In this document: positions 23,901 through 34,805 of the stretch, one piece after another | Numbering within the stretch: the first letter of the stretch is position 1 | How the letters are laid out: the number at the start of each line of letters is the position of its first letter | From: Sphaerolaimus hirsutus | Taxonomy: Eukaryota; Nematoda; Chromadorea; Monhysterida; Sphaerolaimidae | NCBI GenBank assembly: GCA_964036195.1 | Contig: OZ038453.1 | Span: 8,571,469 to 8,635,468 of the forward strand | Length of the DNA: 64,000 nucleotides | Reading direction: 5' to 3' | The notes under the pieces: generated by a model | Database searches by the model: none | Told to the model about the DNA's origin: nothing | The model's input: only the letters and a program-made list of their open reading frames with translations | Position numbers and translations under genes: made by a program

Positions 23901-24893
23901 CAAGGTGACGCAACAGAATCATTACCAAAAAGTGGCAGAGATTCTGGCAACAGGCCATAGCAAAGGCAGCCAGAATAGCAAGAAAGCAGCTGCAGACCAG
24001 CAGTTGATCAAATGGCTCAATGTGCAAATGCATCAGGATGGAATCCTGAAGTGCCACGGCAGAATGGAGCATACGGACCCACAAGAGGTCACAGTGCCAC
24101 TCATACTGTTGCCAGCAACGGCTACAGTGACTCAGCTGATCGTCAGAGACCAACATGAGAAGTTGATGCACGCAGGAGTGCAACACACGTTGGCAGCAAT
24201 CAGACAAAAGTACTGGATCACACAGGGCAGACGGGTGATCTATAATGTGACCAGAACCTGCCCAACCTGTCAGAAATTGGGAGCGAAGCCGTACCAGCTT
24301 CCACCAATGCCAGATTTACCAGAGACCAGAGTTCAGAGAGCCAGACCGTTCCAGTACACAGGTTTGGATTATCTGGGGCCAGTTTGGTACAAAGTGGACA
24401 AAAATCACAGGAAAATGTGGATCTGTTTGTTCACATGTATGGTGACACGTGCAGTTCACCTAGAAAGTGTGCTAGATATGACAGCACAGGAATTCCTGAA
24501 CGCTGTCAGGAGATTCATCACCAGGCGTGGAAAGCCTGAGGCAGTGATTTCAGACAATGCAACGCAATTCAAATTGACAGAAAGAGTGCTCAGTGCAAGC
24601 ACTGATAAGGCCATTAATACTGGGAAAGAATGGTCAGAAATGGTCAAAAGTGGAGCAGTACAGACATACTGCTCACAGCAACAGATCCAGTGGAACATGA
24701 TGACTCCTATGGCACCATGGCAAGGAGGAGTCTATGAGAGAATAGTGGGCATCACCAAGAAACATTTCAAGGCAGCTGTGGGGCACAGAATGTTAACCCT
24801 GCAAGAATTGTTGACGCTACTGCCAGAAGTTGAGGTAGTGATCAACAGCAGGCCAATCTCTTACATTTATGGTGATGTGAGAGTGCTGACACA
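20953..24893 (+). pseudogene. pol: BEL/Pao pol: protease, reverse transcriptase, RNase H, integrase
   Basis: One frame broken by TAA at 22501 and TGA at 23764. In order: aspartic protease with LDTGSQG (about 21178); RT with motif A ADIEKAFLQI (about 22275) and, just past the TAA, motif C written HVDN at ~22510, where YVDD is usual; RNase H with FVDASAMAYSAAAYI (about 23053); integrase with H-x-H...CPTCQK zinc site (about 24155-24275) and catalytic Asp at 24367 (GLDY), Asp at 24553 (SDNATQ) and Glu at 24736 (YERIV). At 24881-24906 a 13-bp unit is tandemly duplicated, which shifts the frame for everything downstream. Confidence 0.88.
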
Positions 24894-24895
24894 GA

Positions 24896-25500
24896 GTGCT
24901 GACACCAAAGGACTTTCTGACAGGGGAAGGTCAGATTGGAGCACCACAGTTCGATGCAGACAGAGATGGAGAATTTGTGCCCAGAATGGATAATGCAGCG
25001 AAACTGCAGAAATATTGGGAGACAACCCAGCAAACTTTGAATAAGTTCTGGGACTTGTGGCATCAAGAGTATATCCCGAGCCTGCAGGAAAGGACTCAGG
25101 TAACGCATAAACATGGCAGATTGACAGCCACTCAAGAACCCAAAGTGAATGAAGTTGTGCTGATTTATGAAGAGAACATGCCTAGACGTGCATGGAAAAT
25201 GGGTCGCATTGAGCAGTTAGAACCTAGCAGAGATGGACAGATTCGCTCAGCAAATATCAGAACTGCCAACAGAAATGTGGTCAGCAGACCACTCAATCAA
25301 TTGTATCCGTTGGAAATCAATTCAAAGACAATGGATATCCCAGAGACAGCAGTAACAGTCAAAGTGGATTTACTGGACCCAGCAATTGTCCAGAAACATG
25401 TCAGAAATCAGAACTCAAGTAGAAACCCTGTACCGCACCCTGCTCAGAGGAACTCAGCATCAGAAAGAGTCCTGAGAAGTGCGACAGGGAAAGCTACAGC
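24896..25500 (+). pseudogene. BEL/Pao integrase C-terminus (DUF5641-like)
   Basis: Resumes the pol product one frame over after the 13-bp duplication. It contains LTPKDFLTG, a W-x7-Y-x-LQERTQ stretch, VNEVVLIYEENMPRRAWKMG and RPLNQLYPLE, the usual order of the Pao integrase tail. The frame stays open to 25729 and runs into a hydrophobic, signal-peptide-like segment near 25508, so pol and env-like parts may have been a single polyprotein or overlapping. Confidence 0.8.
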
Positions 25501-25504
25501 AACC

Positions 25505-28042
25505 ACCAGCAGTCTGGTGATTGGAATGCTGTGCATGGTGCTGATGCTGACAGGCGTGTCAGAGTCAGCAACACTGAGAGAAGCGAGCAAGGCTTACAGC
25601 GAAGTATTTTCCAGAACATGTTCTAGAAACCTCAACAGTAAGGCCACCATCATTGGCAGCACGTCACGGATTACCGCCTTTACCATCAGAGTGGCTACCA
25701 AAGTCTGTCAGAGAAATGCAAACTTATGAAAGATTCAAGGACACAATCAAGGATCATCCTGTGGAGCAGGTGATTAACTCACAGAGCCAGAAGTATCAGA
25801 TTTGCACCAGTGGAAGGCATGGACATGCACTTACCATCCCTGAAGAAGTGCAGTGTCATATCCCACCAAGGAATTTTGTCAAGGCAATGAAAGTTACACT
25901 TTATGCACAGAGACAGATTCCACAGAAAGAGAAAGCATACAGATGCTACATCAGGATCAAGGAAATAATCACACACACCAGCTTCTGGGGAGCGAAAGGC
26001 ATTACAGGCAATTTTGAGAAATACCAGCAAGTTGGCGTGGTAGCCTGTAACTATGCAAGAATCCACAAGATGTTCAGAGGAACACCATTGGTGGAAATGG
26101 AACCCAGAGTGTGGACAACTAATCAAACCTTGAATGTAGAATATTCATGGTGTTGTCACGACAAGGAAAATGTTGTCAGTAACTTCTACATGGGAGAGGG
26201 AACCATGGCTTCACTTGATGGAAAGACTGTAATCGGCGATTTGCAAGATTTCAGCCAGTGCAGAGCCATGATGGGACATTGCAGAGACCACAATTACGGA
26301 ATCACAGTGTGGGATATGGAGAATTTCAAGCATCAATGTGCATATGAGAGAATTGGCAGATTCAAATCAGAGATATCTGGCCAGACAATTATTGTGTCAG
26401 AATTACAAGCAGCATACTCACACAGCAACAAAACAAAGGGGCCAATTGGCCCAGAGTGTGTTCCGAGAGACACATACTACACCGATCAAGGAGGTGTATT
26501 CATCCAGTTTGACAGGAGAGAAGATGTGCCTGTGGAATGGGCAATGCCAGGAAAAATAGTAGAGGCAAAAGAGTCAACAATCAGTGGAACATTGTATGCC
26601 AGATTGGACGACAGAAACTCCAAGTTTCAGTTCCTACAACATGTAGTCAGAGAAATGACTCAAGCGCAATTTGTGATTGTATGGCATCAGTTATGTCAAC
26701 TTCGCAAGAACCAGCTGGACATGTTAACTCAGCTTTTCCGCATCGATCCAACATTGGGGATTCGAGCCATGCTGGGAAGACAGGATGTTCATGCAGAATG
26801 GGCTGGAGAAGCAATTATGTTTTGGGAATGCAAGGAAGTGCAGCCATACATAATTTATCAAACAGGAAAAGTGGGAGAGACGTGTTACAAATACACACCA
26901 ATGAGACTGGACAAAGATGGGCCCTTGTGGTTCAAGAGCCCAGGCAGCAGAGACTTGGTGGAGAAATCACCAGAAGAGGACTGCAGCCACACCACACCGC
27001 ATCTGTACAGAGATGAACAAGGACAATGGAAGTCGGCACATGGAATGGTACACGTCACAGAGACGCCAATTGAAATGACATGGAAAGGACAGTAGCAGGC
27101 CTTCACGTTTGATGTGCCTCACCTGTTCACCAACATTGTCAACAGGGTGACTAATTTCATGGATGTCAGAGGTCAGATTCAGAGACTAAAGAATCTAGAG
27201 CATGTGCAGAGCCAGTTGATCGATTACACAGCAGACATGTCATTGGATCCCAGAGTGATCAGAAATTCAATAGAAGGCATTGGAGCTGGAATTGGACAGC
27301 AGGAATCGGCAAGGCATATGGTCATTACATATCTGGAGTGTCAAAAGGGTACACCAACTTTATGGGAGGAATGCTCAAAGAACCCTTCCAAGTGATCATC
27401 AACACAATCGCAATGCTGCTGGGAATCACAATTCTGGTGGCTGGAATCGTAGCTGCAGGATACCTGTGGTACAATTGGAGAATTGCCACATGAAAGCCAG
27501 TGATTCCACCATGTGTGTACACATGCATATGGAAATGCATAGTGTGTCCATTCAAGTGCATATGGCTATGCTTTAAAGCCATCAAATACACTGCCAAGAA
27601 ATCAACCCAGAAAGAGACCAATTATCCACAGAGGAAAGTGCGCAAGACAGAGTTGAGACCAGCAATCAAAAGGAGAGCCAGATCCAACTCAACACAGTCG
27701 GTCAGATTTGCTAGGAGAGCAGAAACAGAGGACAGAATGGCAAAGTCATTATCAGCATACATTCAACCAGATGAAAGTTCAGTTGATGAGGGACAAGTCA
27801 GAGCCAAGAACAAAGACATTGTTTACATGCCTGATATCCGCAAATTCACCACACGCAAACGTGCAGGAAGCGACACGGGCAACTACCTGCTTCATCATCA
27901 GGCTAGGTCGGCGTTGGCATCTCCAGCGGCAGGGCCTGCGACTTCACGCACGCCCACGACTTTGCGCACGACCACGTTCACCACCGAGGCGACTGTGGAG
28001 ACACCACTCATCACGTTGGCGCCCACCACCACTAGCATGTGA
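25505..28042 (+). pseudogene. Env-like ORF of the BEL/Pao element (decayed)
   Basis: A hydrophobic stretch at ~25508-25570 (LVIGMLCMVLMLTGVSES) looks like a signal peptide. After a frame change near 25640 a 480-residue frame (25653-27095) carries many cysteines (for example WCCHDKEN, CRAMMGHC), fitting a secreted, disulphide-bonded ectodomain. TAG at 27093, another frame change near 27295, then a membrane anchor around 27399-27465 (LLGITILVAGIVAAGYLWYN) followed by a Cys-rich cytoplasmic tail and a basic region to TGA 28042. This layout (signal, ectodomain, anchor, short tail) is that of a retroviral-type envelope. I could not assign the viral source family. Stops and frameshifts make it non-functional here. 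Confidence 0.65.
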
Positions 28043-28084
28043 CGTTGCTGCAACAACGGGGTGCAGCAACTCTTCTGCCTGGAG

Positions 28085-29392
28085 TGTGTTGACCGTGGCA
28101 GGGTGAATGGATAAAGAAATACAGAGATTTGATAATTAGGTTCATATTTGCCTATTTACCTATTTGCACTAAATTTATGTTTCATGCACTACATTAATTT
28201 ACCATGCAAATTATATTTCCTGCACTATATTATTTACCCACGGAGAATATTCAATTAGGAAAGTGTCTTATAAGTTATTGATATGTTTATGAGGAATATT
28301 TAAGTTTAAAGGTCAAAAAAGTTATTATTAGGTTTATGAACATGAAATTAGGTTCATTCAACTCGTCATAATTTTCTGATCATTATTATATATACATTTA
28401 CATGGTTTGCTTGCAGTTTAGGAAACTCAAATCTTGTAAATATTTATGTGCTACGTACTTACTTAGGCCAGCGTCCTAATAGAGAAATGGTGCCCTGTGT
28501 GTGACTAGCATTTACTGTACGTGTTTACCAAACCCTTCACACAGGCATATTTATTATAGCTTTGCAATGCTTTTATTATTTACTTTGACATTTATAGAAA
28601 TATCCTGCTCAAATTATACCAAATATATTACAAACCCTGCTCATTATTATTACTCATTTACCTCGAATAAGTCCCAATTTACCAATTATGAAATATACGT
28701 TTTCAGGAAGTGATTATTATTGTATTGAATATACCTTGCTTATTTATGTCATTAGGAACATTTGCACTACTAATTCCAATTTCCAAACACTACAATATTA
28801 GTTTCCAATGTGCGTCAATGTTTTCTGACAAATTGGAACAAATTAGTCAATCGGCCAAGTTTGCCGACTTCACGCCTCACAAGATTAATACTTTTTCTAT
28901 TAGCCCAATTTGTACTTGGTATTTCTTTACCATAATTATTTGAATGTGTGCACGCGTAGAATAAGCCAACTGTTTCGGCTAGATGTGTCTTATTGTTACA
29001 TTTATGTCTTATTTGTGCATTTGAATTTAGGAAATTACTGTAGCCATGTTTTATACATAATTTCCGTGTCTTAGCAACTTTGGAAGTTTTTACTTCAGTC
29101 TTATGACCCCAGTCCCGACCCAGAAAATAAGCTAGCAATAGAAACTTTGACTAGGAAGCTCGCTAGGCTTTGCGCTTTTGTATTCAAGCTGTATTTGATC
29201 GAATAAAGTACCTGAAACAATCTCGAAACCCATTTTCAACACGCAACCACAAAATAAACTCAACTTGGCTGTCGACAAGTGGACGTTCGGCTACAACGGG
29301 AAATCAAACCACTCTAAAGGCCGTTTCTCACTACGGTCTTGGAGTTGCCGGATTCGGTGGTAGAAGACGCTGACTTCGGTGGCTTCATCACA
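28085..29392 (+). repeat. BEL/Pao 3' LTR
   Basis: Starts TGTGTTGACCGTGGCAGGG like the 5' LTR and ends GGCTTCATCACA, followed by TSD GCGGT. No strong polypurine tract precedes it (GCCTGGAG only). The final ~180 bp after AATAAAGTACCT differ strongly from the 5' LTR. Confidence 0.85.
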
Positions 29393-29397
29393 GCGGT

Positions 29398-29890
29398 GAA
29401 GCAACTCATCAAAATTGTTGCGAGACATAAATTTGATGTCAAGAGCATGCCTTTCGAGGAATTACTAGCAGTCAATGAAATGATGCATGTTGAAGTCTTA
29501 CATGCCGATTTTACACAAGAAGTGTATGGAGGAAATGCTGGAATCATGCTAGGACAGCGGGTAGAGATTTTCCATGATGTTTGCAAATCAGCGTCCAAAA
29601 CTAGAGAAGATATGGAAAATAATCTTGTCTGAAAATTCAGTCCGAATATGGCGAAACACCTCACCGAAATTGTACGCCAACAGATATCAAGCTGTTTGGA
29701 TGAAGTTCTGAAAGAGAACTATTTGTGGCCATGCAATGATGGACAAAGTTCAATATTACATGCCTGGAGGGCATGTGACTTTTGGGAGATACAGCAGTTC
29801 TATTATACAGCACCTGTTGCCAACCTGTGCAAACTGAAACATCTACCAAAAATCATTCTCGTGGACACCAGAGAAGTTGATAGATATGCA
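29398..29890 (+). pseudogene. Domain copy C, remainder
   Basis: Continues copy C after the BEL insertion: KQLIKIVARHKFDVKSMPFE, then a GGNAGIMLGQ stretch and a stop TGA near 29630. In a nearby frame the C-terminal part follows: NYLWPCNDGQSSILHAWRAC, corresponding to the QYxWP...HAW tail of the other copies, then FWEIQQF. Part of the gag-like locus, not of the BEL element. Confidence 0.65.
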
Positions 29891-30580
29891 GAGTGTCAAA
29901 TTCTATTTCCTGCATTTTTGTTTGAATTGGATTTGTCTAAACTAGATGAAATGTCATCTGATGAATTGCATCTCTTTGATGGAGACAAGGAAGCCATCAA
30001 GCAAGTCAAGTTGTTGATAAAAATAGTTGCGAGTGGCAACTTTGATGTGCACAAAATGAGTTTTACTGATTTCTTCAAAATAAATCAGAAAATGGCATGC
30101 AAACTTTTGCACTGTGATTACACCAGACCGCCTTATAATTCATTTGAGGGTGTAATGCTTGGAATGAGATGCGTTGCATGGAACACTGAGTGTACGTTAG
30201 CATGCTATTTGAAATCATCTATTGAGGGCCAAAGAAAGCTGACACCTAGCGACATAATTCATATGACTACAATGACTGGAAAAAGCTTGGCAGAAAAACT
30301 ACAAGAATTCGCAGCTAGGCAATATCATTGGCCCTAAATTTGGTCTTATGGATTTCACTCAATTATGCATGCTTGGAATTTGTGTGGTATTTGGGACATT
30401 GCTAACTTTGAAAAAGGCAAACCAGCGAAAAGACTACTGAAATATCAGAGTTTATATGAGCCCGAAAATCTTAAAACACACTTAAAATATAGTACACTTG
30501 ACTCTCAGGAGGATACTGAGGAGGCTGATCAGACGCCCATGTACCAAGCACAGCTGCTTGAAGCGCCACTAAAAAAATAG
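29890..30580 (+). pseudogene. Domain copy D, most complete copy
   Basis: Within a frame open from 29648 to 30337: LFPAFLFELDLSKLDEMSSD, then LLIKIVASGNFDVHKMSF, a YNSFEGVMLGMRC block, a CTLACYLKSSIEG segment and ARQYHWP before TAA at 30335. The HAWNLCGIWDIANF tail then follows in the next ORF (30365-30580). It aligns end to end with copy C and more loosely with A and B. No known fold, catalytic motif or membrane segment is visible. Length of one unit is about 200-220 residues. Confidence 0.6.
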
Positions 30581-30582
30581 GA

Positions 30583-31014
30583 AAAGGCAAAAGAGAACTG
30601 CCAGAAGGCCATGGTGAGGGTGGCAATAGAGGGCCTGATCAATTTATCTGTGTTTTCTGCGGGGAATTTATGGACCATGTGAGCCTGAGGGCCCATTTGT
30701 GCAAGCACGTTGGATATTTCCCCTATTGGTGCAAGTCCTGTGGAGAGAAGCTTATGCCCAGTGAGGAAGTGCTGGACAAGCACTGCGACATTTGTCAGCC
30801 TGATATGAAGAAGAATGATTTGTTTGACAACCAGAACAAACTCTACCAGTTGCAAAGGGCCAGAATGGACAAAGCCTTGTCAGAAAGTGTGCACATCACT
30901 TTGAAACTCCACAGCGCTGCAATGAGTCCCGATGACAAAAGGGGACAATGGATGGATGAAAGTTTGCAGAAAACTGGTGAAGGTGAGACTGATTATTCCT
31001 CTGATGTCCTCTGA
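30583..31014 (+). pseudogene. Paired zinc-finger segment (C2H2 and C2HC)
   Basis: Follows domain D. The first finger is CVFC-x11-H-x3-H (about 30650-30712), and the second starts CKSC and ends HCDIC (C-x2-C-x12-H-x3-C, about 30730-30797). A charged helical tail follows to TGA near 31012. The open frame begins before the first ATG at 30670, so this is an internal piece of a longer product. It may bind nucleic acid; unproven. Confidence 0.55.
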
Positions 31015-31016
31015 TC

Positions 31017-31749
31017 TGAATATACGATGAAGTATATTCAGAGTGTGGGGTTGAAGTTGCAACTGACAATGGAATTTACAGCAACTGTGTGTGTCCATTC
31101 ATTGGACTTACATTAGCCAACACCCAATGTGGTGGGCAGTTACCATTGACAATTCTGAAAATGTTAGAATTGGATCGGGATAGACTGAGTGAAACATGCC
31201 AATCGTCGAAAAGCTTCCTAAATGATGGCATGGTACTAAATAGCTTTTTCAGAATAGATATCCCTGACCTGGTAACTGAGATGAGAAAGATTGGAAAGCT
31301 ACTGAGCAAGCGACCAAAGTTTGTCAAGGTACCAAAGAATTTTGACCCATTTGATTGGAACCCCACCACATCATTGGGCGTGACCAAGTTTGAAGGACTT
31401 TTATTCTCGTTGGTACAAATGCCTGGATTTGTGATGAGAATTGATGATGGAACCACATGCCTGAGACCGCAAATTATAAACAATTTGAAGGAGTATGGTG
31501 CTCCTAGTCTGACTGCTCAGATCCAGTCATTACCACAGATTTGGTGCTGGTGCAAAGACTGCAGTTTTTCTGGAGAAATATTGGAAGTTGGCCAATATCC
31601 CGCCGACATCGTTCACAAACAAGCCCTGATGCCCAGAACTATCTTTGAGCTAGGTTGTTTGTTTTGCACACTCAGCCCAAACATTAGCGGTGCATGTGAG
31701 AAAAGGTGCTGTACTATGAGATTTACGAGTAAAGAATGCTCGTTCACAG
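31017..31749 (+). pseudogene. Unrecognised Cys-rich segment of the gag-like locus
   Basis: A frame open from about 31020 to the hAT-like insertion at 31750. It contains a KRPKFVKVPKNFDPFDWNP stretch, WCWCKDCSF (about 31545) and LGCLFCTLSPNISGACEKRCC (about 31650). The clustered W-C-x-C and C-x2-C motifs suggest metal binding or disulphides, but I recognise no family. The same frame resumes at 32209 after the insertion. Confidence 0.5.
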
Positions 31750-32200
31750 CAGGGACGTATCCAGGATTTTTGAGCGGGGGGGGGGCTGCTTGTTTACGGA
31801 GCCCGGCGAACGGGGGGGGCTCAGCCCCCCCCCCCCTAAAATGTTGCCTGTATAGTGACGGAATGGCGCAATGGCGCTGGCGCCATTCGTAGGCGCCACA
31901 TCACGGCGCCATTGGCGTTGGCGCAAGCGCCAGAAAGCGCTGTAAATGTATGTAAATACGCGTACATTCACAGCGAAACGTACATTATTGGGTGCATTTT
32001 CTGGTATACGTGTCCACGGGAACCGATATGCTGAAAATACCGTGTGTTTAGGGGGCAAATGGCGCTTGCGCGCAAAATTTTTGCATACATTGTCGAAAAT
32101 TTGTACTAAAAGTTGCATTTTCGGGGGGTTTTCATGTCTCACCCCGGGAAGGGGGGGGGGGCTGCAGCCCCCCCCCGCCCCCCCCCTGGATACGTCCTTG
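31750..32200. mobile_element. hAT-like MITE, CAGGGACGTATCCAGG ends
   Basis: A 451-bp element with ends CAGGGACGTATCCAGG and CCTGGATACGTCCTTG and an exact 8-bp duplication GTTCACAG (31742-31749, 32201-32208). Subterminal G and C runs form mirror arms (GGGGGGCTCAGCCCCCC and GGGGGGCTGCAGCCCCCC). A small GCGCCA block lies inside (31862-31945). CAGGG-type ends with 8-bp TSDs are typical of hAT elements. Element plus one TSD is 459 bp, so the host frame is preserved. Confidence 0.88.
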
Positions 32201-32208
32201 GTTCACAG

Positions 32209-33412
32209 CAATGCTGAAATTGTCTATGAAACTGCTGGCGTTTAACATGGTCTGCACCAGGATTATCTTGAGAGGCTTAGATATGCCTGGACAAGTCAGT
32301 TCACACAAAAGAAAGGTAGCTGTTGAGAAGGTCCAGAGCTACATGAAAGGTGAACTGTTGCAACGTAACGAGATGGAGAACGCTTACAACAAGTTGATTC
32401 AGACACTGTATGAGGGTGGTACCATGCACTGTAAAAATAGCCAGACGGTGAAACCGTTATTAAAGGCCTATGAATCGTTAGCACATGAGTTCTTTGCACA
32501 ACAGATTGCAATACTCACTGCGATCATGAACTTTGCTGTAGAGCTGTTGGAAGATGCCTTAGTCGAGGATAAGGTGAAAATCAAAATAGCCATGCACAAC
32601 TTGAAATTGGTTGCTAAGACATGGGCTGAAGTTCATGAGGAAAGAAATAATGTGCATGACATTGTGGCTGCCCAATTGAAGGTGATGCCAGAGAACTTAT
32701 GACAGTGCAAATGAAGCATACAGGAATGTGCTCTACAACAAGATTGAGACAAGTTTCAAGTCAAACTGTAATGTCTCTATCATGCCATTGCTTAGACAGA
32801 GCCCCAAGTTTGTCAAAAGTGACAAGGGACTTTGGTATGGTCCACTGGACAAAGCAGAAAGTCAGAGCCCAGTTTACAGGTGGCTAAATAATGAGGGCAA
32901 TGAGCATGTGGTACAAGACCCCAACACTGTTGACAATGACATGCCTATTGTCAAGAAACTTGCGGAAAAATTAAAGGGCTCCAAACATTTGGCAGGCGTG
33001 GAAGAACAAAGTTCAGATCCCCAAAATTCAATATGCACGTGCAAGCGTAAAAGTGGAAGGCAAGTGGCCTGATGCTATTGTTTCAATCGAACCACGGATG
33101 AGAACCTTGGTAAAATAGTCGAAGCTTGCACATGTTTCTGCTGCATTGGAATTGATGAAATTTGGGAAATCAGGGATCATAATCTGCTAATAAATGCCAT
33201 TCAGAAAATTTCCCATGAATCGGATTCAGATGAATCTGACTCGGAGCAGGAAAAAGAAGCGGAACATTCTGACGTAGAGGATGAGAATCACGAGGAAGTG
33301 AATGAGAGTGATAGTGAGTTCTTGGAGACCAGTGAAGAATGGGACACAGCATCGGAGCTGTCTAAATTTTCTGACAACTGTTTTTATAAAGAACTCTTTG
33401 GAGAAAAATGTC
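32209..33412 (+). pseudogene. C-terminal segments of the gag-like locus
   Basis: Two main open stretches. 32211-32702 is helical (KVQSYMKGELLQRNEMENAY, then LAHEFFAQQIAILTAIMNFA) ending at TGA 32700. 32728-33072 is overlapping and frame-shifted, with RQSPKFVKSDKGLWYGPLDK and CTCKRKSG. A further Cys stretch, ACTCFCCIGID (about 33126), leads into an acidic tail rich in E, D and S (33215-33370). The coding signal stops at ~33413, where antisense Gypsy sequence begins. The KSPKFVK-like motif also occurs as RPKFVKVP at 31310, hinting at a further internal duplication. No family recognised. Confidence 0.5.
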
Positions 33413-34670
33413 CATTTAATGTCCATGGTGGAGAAAAATTTTCTCCCAGCCCACAGATCCAGCAAATCATCCATGCAAGGCAATGGATAGCTGTCACGCT
33501 TAGTGTTCAAATTCAACTGGCAGAAATCCACACAGAATCTCCATGAGCTATCCTTCTTTTTCACTAGGACAAAAGCACTGCTGTAATTGCTATTTGATGG
33601 CACAATGCACCCTTGGTCAAGCAAGTCTTTGAGCATTTTTTCAACTTCTGGGCACAGTTTAAGTGGAATGTGCCTGGGTGGAACTCTGAATGGAAGGGTG
33701 TCACCTGTGTCAATTTCATGCTCCACATCTGTGCATCCAATCTCATCCACATTTTGGCATGCATCTGTTTTGTACATGGAGCTAAATGCATGCCGCAGCT
33801 CAAACAGTGAATCCACTAACTTGGATTTTTCTGCATCTGAGCAGTCACCAATGCTGAGCATTTTTGCCCATTCACTTTTGTCCAAATTTTGCACCTGACC
33901 TATGAGCACTTCACTCGATGGCTCATTCTTGTGCAGTGGTACATGGGCAGCATGCATTGGCTGGCCCTGTTTGTCAGAAAATATGACCAGTGCTGACTGG
34001 TCATCACTGTCCAATTTGCAGTGTTTGATCAACTGCCTTTGAATGTCATTTGTGATAGGCATATTTTTGGCCCCTGGCAAAAGGTTACTGCCATCTGCAG
34101 CTCTCATGTAAATGCCCGATTTTGGCATCACATCTTGTCCCAACAGGACATCATAGTCAATGTCATTTGAAATTTGACATGTATGCATGGCCATGCCACC
34201 TGCATAATCAATTTTGATGTCTATGCACCCTTTTGTTTCAATCGGTGTCTGATTGGCAGCAAGCAGTTTGTGCTTGGTGGGCCTTGGCATCAAGCCAAGC
34301 CTTTGACCACATTTTCAGTCACGACCATCACATCAGCACCACTGTCTGGGCGACAAGTGTCAAATTGTGTGCCATTCAAATAGGCACATGGCTGATTGAC
34401 CTTTGAGCCAGTTTTTGGCTTCATTTGCACGTTCTGTGGCTGTGCCACATGCTGCACCCAATTCACAGCATTGGGAGGTTCACCCTCCTGGTCACAATCA
34501 ATATTGTGCACCTTGGACCTTGTCCATTCCTTTTTCACAGGGTGCTTGTTGAAATTTTCCCTTTTGGACATCCAGCAGTCCTGTGTGTCATGTGTGACAG
34601 ACTTGTGGAAATTGCACCACTTTTTCCGGTGCATTTGGCTGTTGTCAGCACTTGCAGCAGCTTGCTGCAT
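33413..34670 (-). pseudogene. pol: Gypsy zinc knuckle, protease and partial RT (antisense)
   Basis: From 34670 downward: a knuckle WCNFHKSVTHDTQDCW (C-x2-H-x4-H-x4-C variant), then protease with PDSGADVMVV near 34345 and a flap/second half containing DYDVLLGQDVM after the stop at 34290. RT starts with FRVPPRHIPLK and QGCIVPSNSNYSSAFVLVKK, then FCVDFCQLNLNTKRDSYPLP, ending at FFSTMD (motif A). After that the translation becomes unrelated. Confidence 0.78.
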
Positions 34671-34805
34671 TTTAGGTGGATAGCAGTTTGCATTCCACCG
34701 CCTGGGCCTGTTGAAGCCATTTGCTCCAGGCTTGCCATTGTGCCTTGCCAGCTTTTCATTTGCAATTCGCTTGGCCTGGCTGGCAGCAATGTCACATTCC
34801 TCAGT

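Larger units (their letters stand above)
16843..29392 (+). mobile_element. BEL/Pao LTR retrotransposon with env-like ORF, 12.55 kb
   Basis: A complete element: 5' LTR, PBS, leader, gag, pro-RT-RNase H-integrase, an env-like ORF with membrane segment, and 3' LTR, flanked by GCGGT on both sides. The domain order (DUF1759-like gag, DTGS protease, BEL-type RT, Pao-type integrase with a DUF5641-like C-terminus) is diagnostic of BEL/Pao. The reading frames are broken by in-frame stops (about 20920, 22501, 23764, 27093, 27489) and at least three frameshifts, so the copy is dead. It is inserted in domain copy C of the surrounding gag-like locus, on the same strand. Confidence 0.9.

Noticed and set aside
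20202..24207. Minus-strand ORFs within BEL gag-pol
   Set aside because: Shadows of the conserved plus-strand protein frames; no independent motifs.
29334..29337. CGGT as the BEL/Pao target duplication with the LTR ending at 29333
   Set aside because: It would give LTR ends without CA and leave ATCACAGCGGT duplicated unexplained. GCGGT with LTR ends at CACA gives canonical TG...CA ends, a 5-bp TSD and a PBS directly adjacent.
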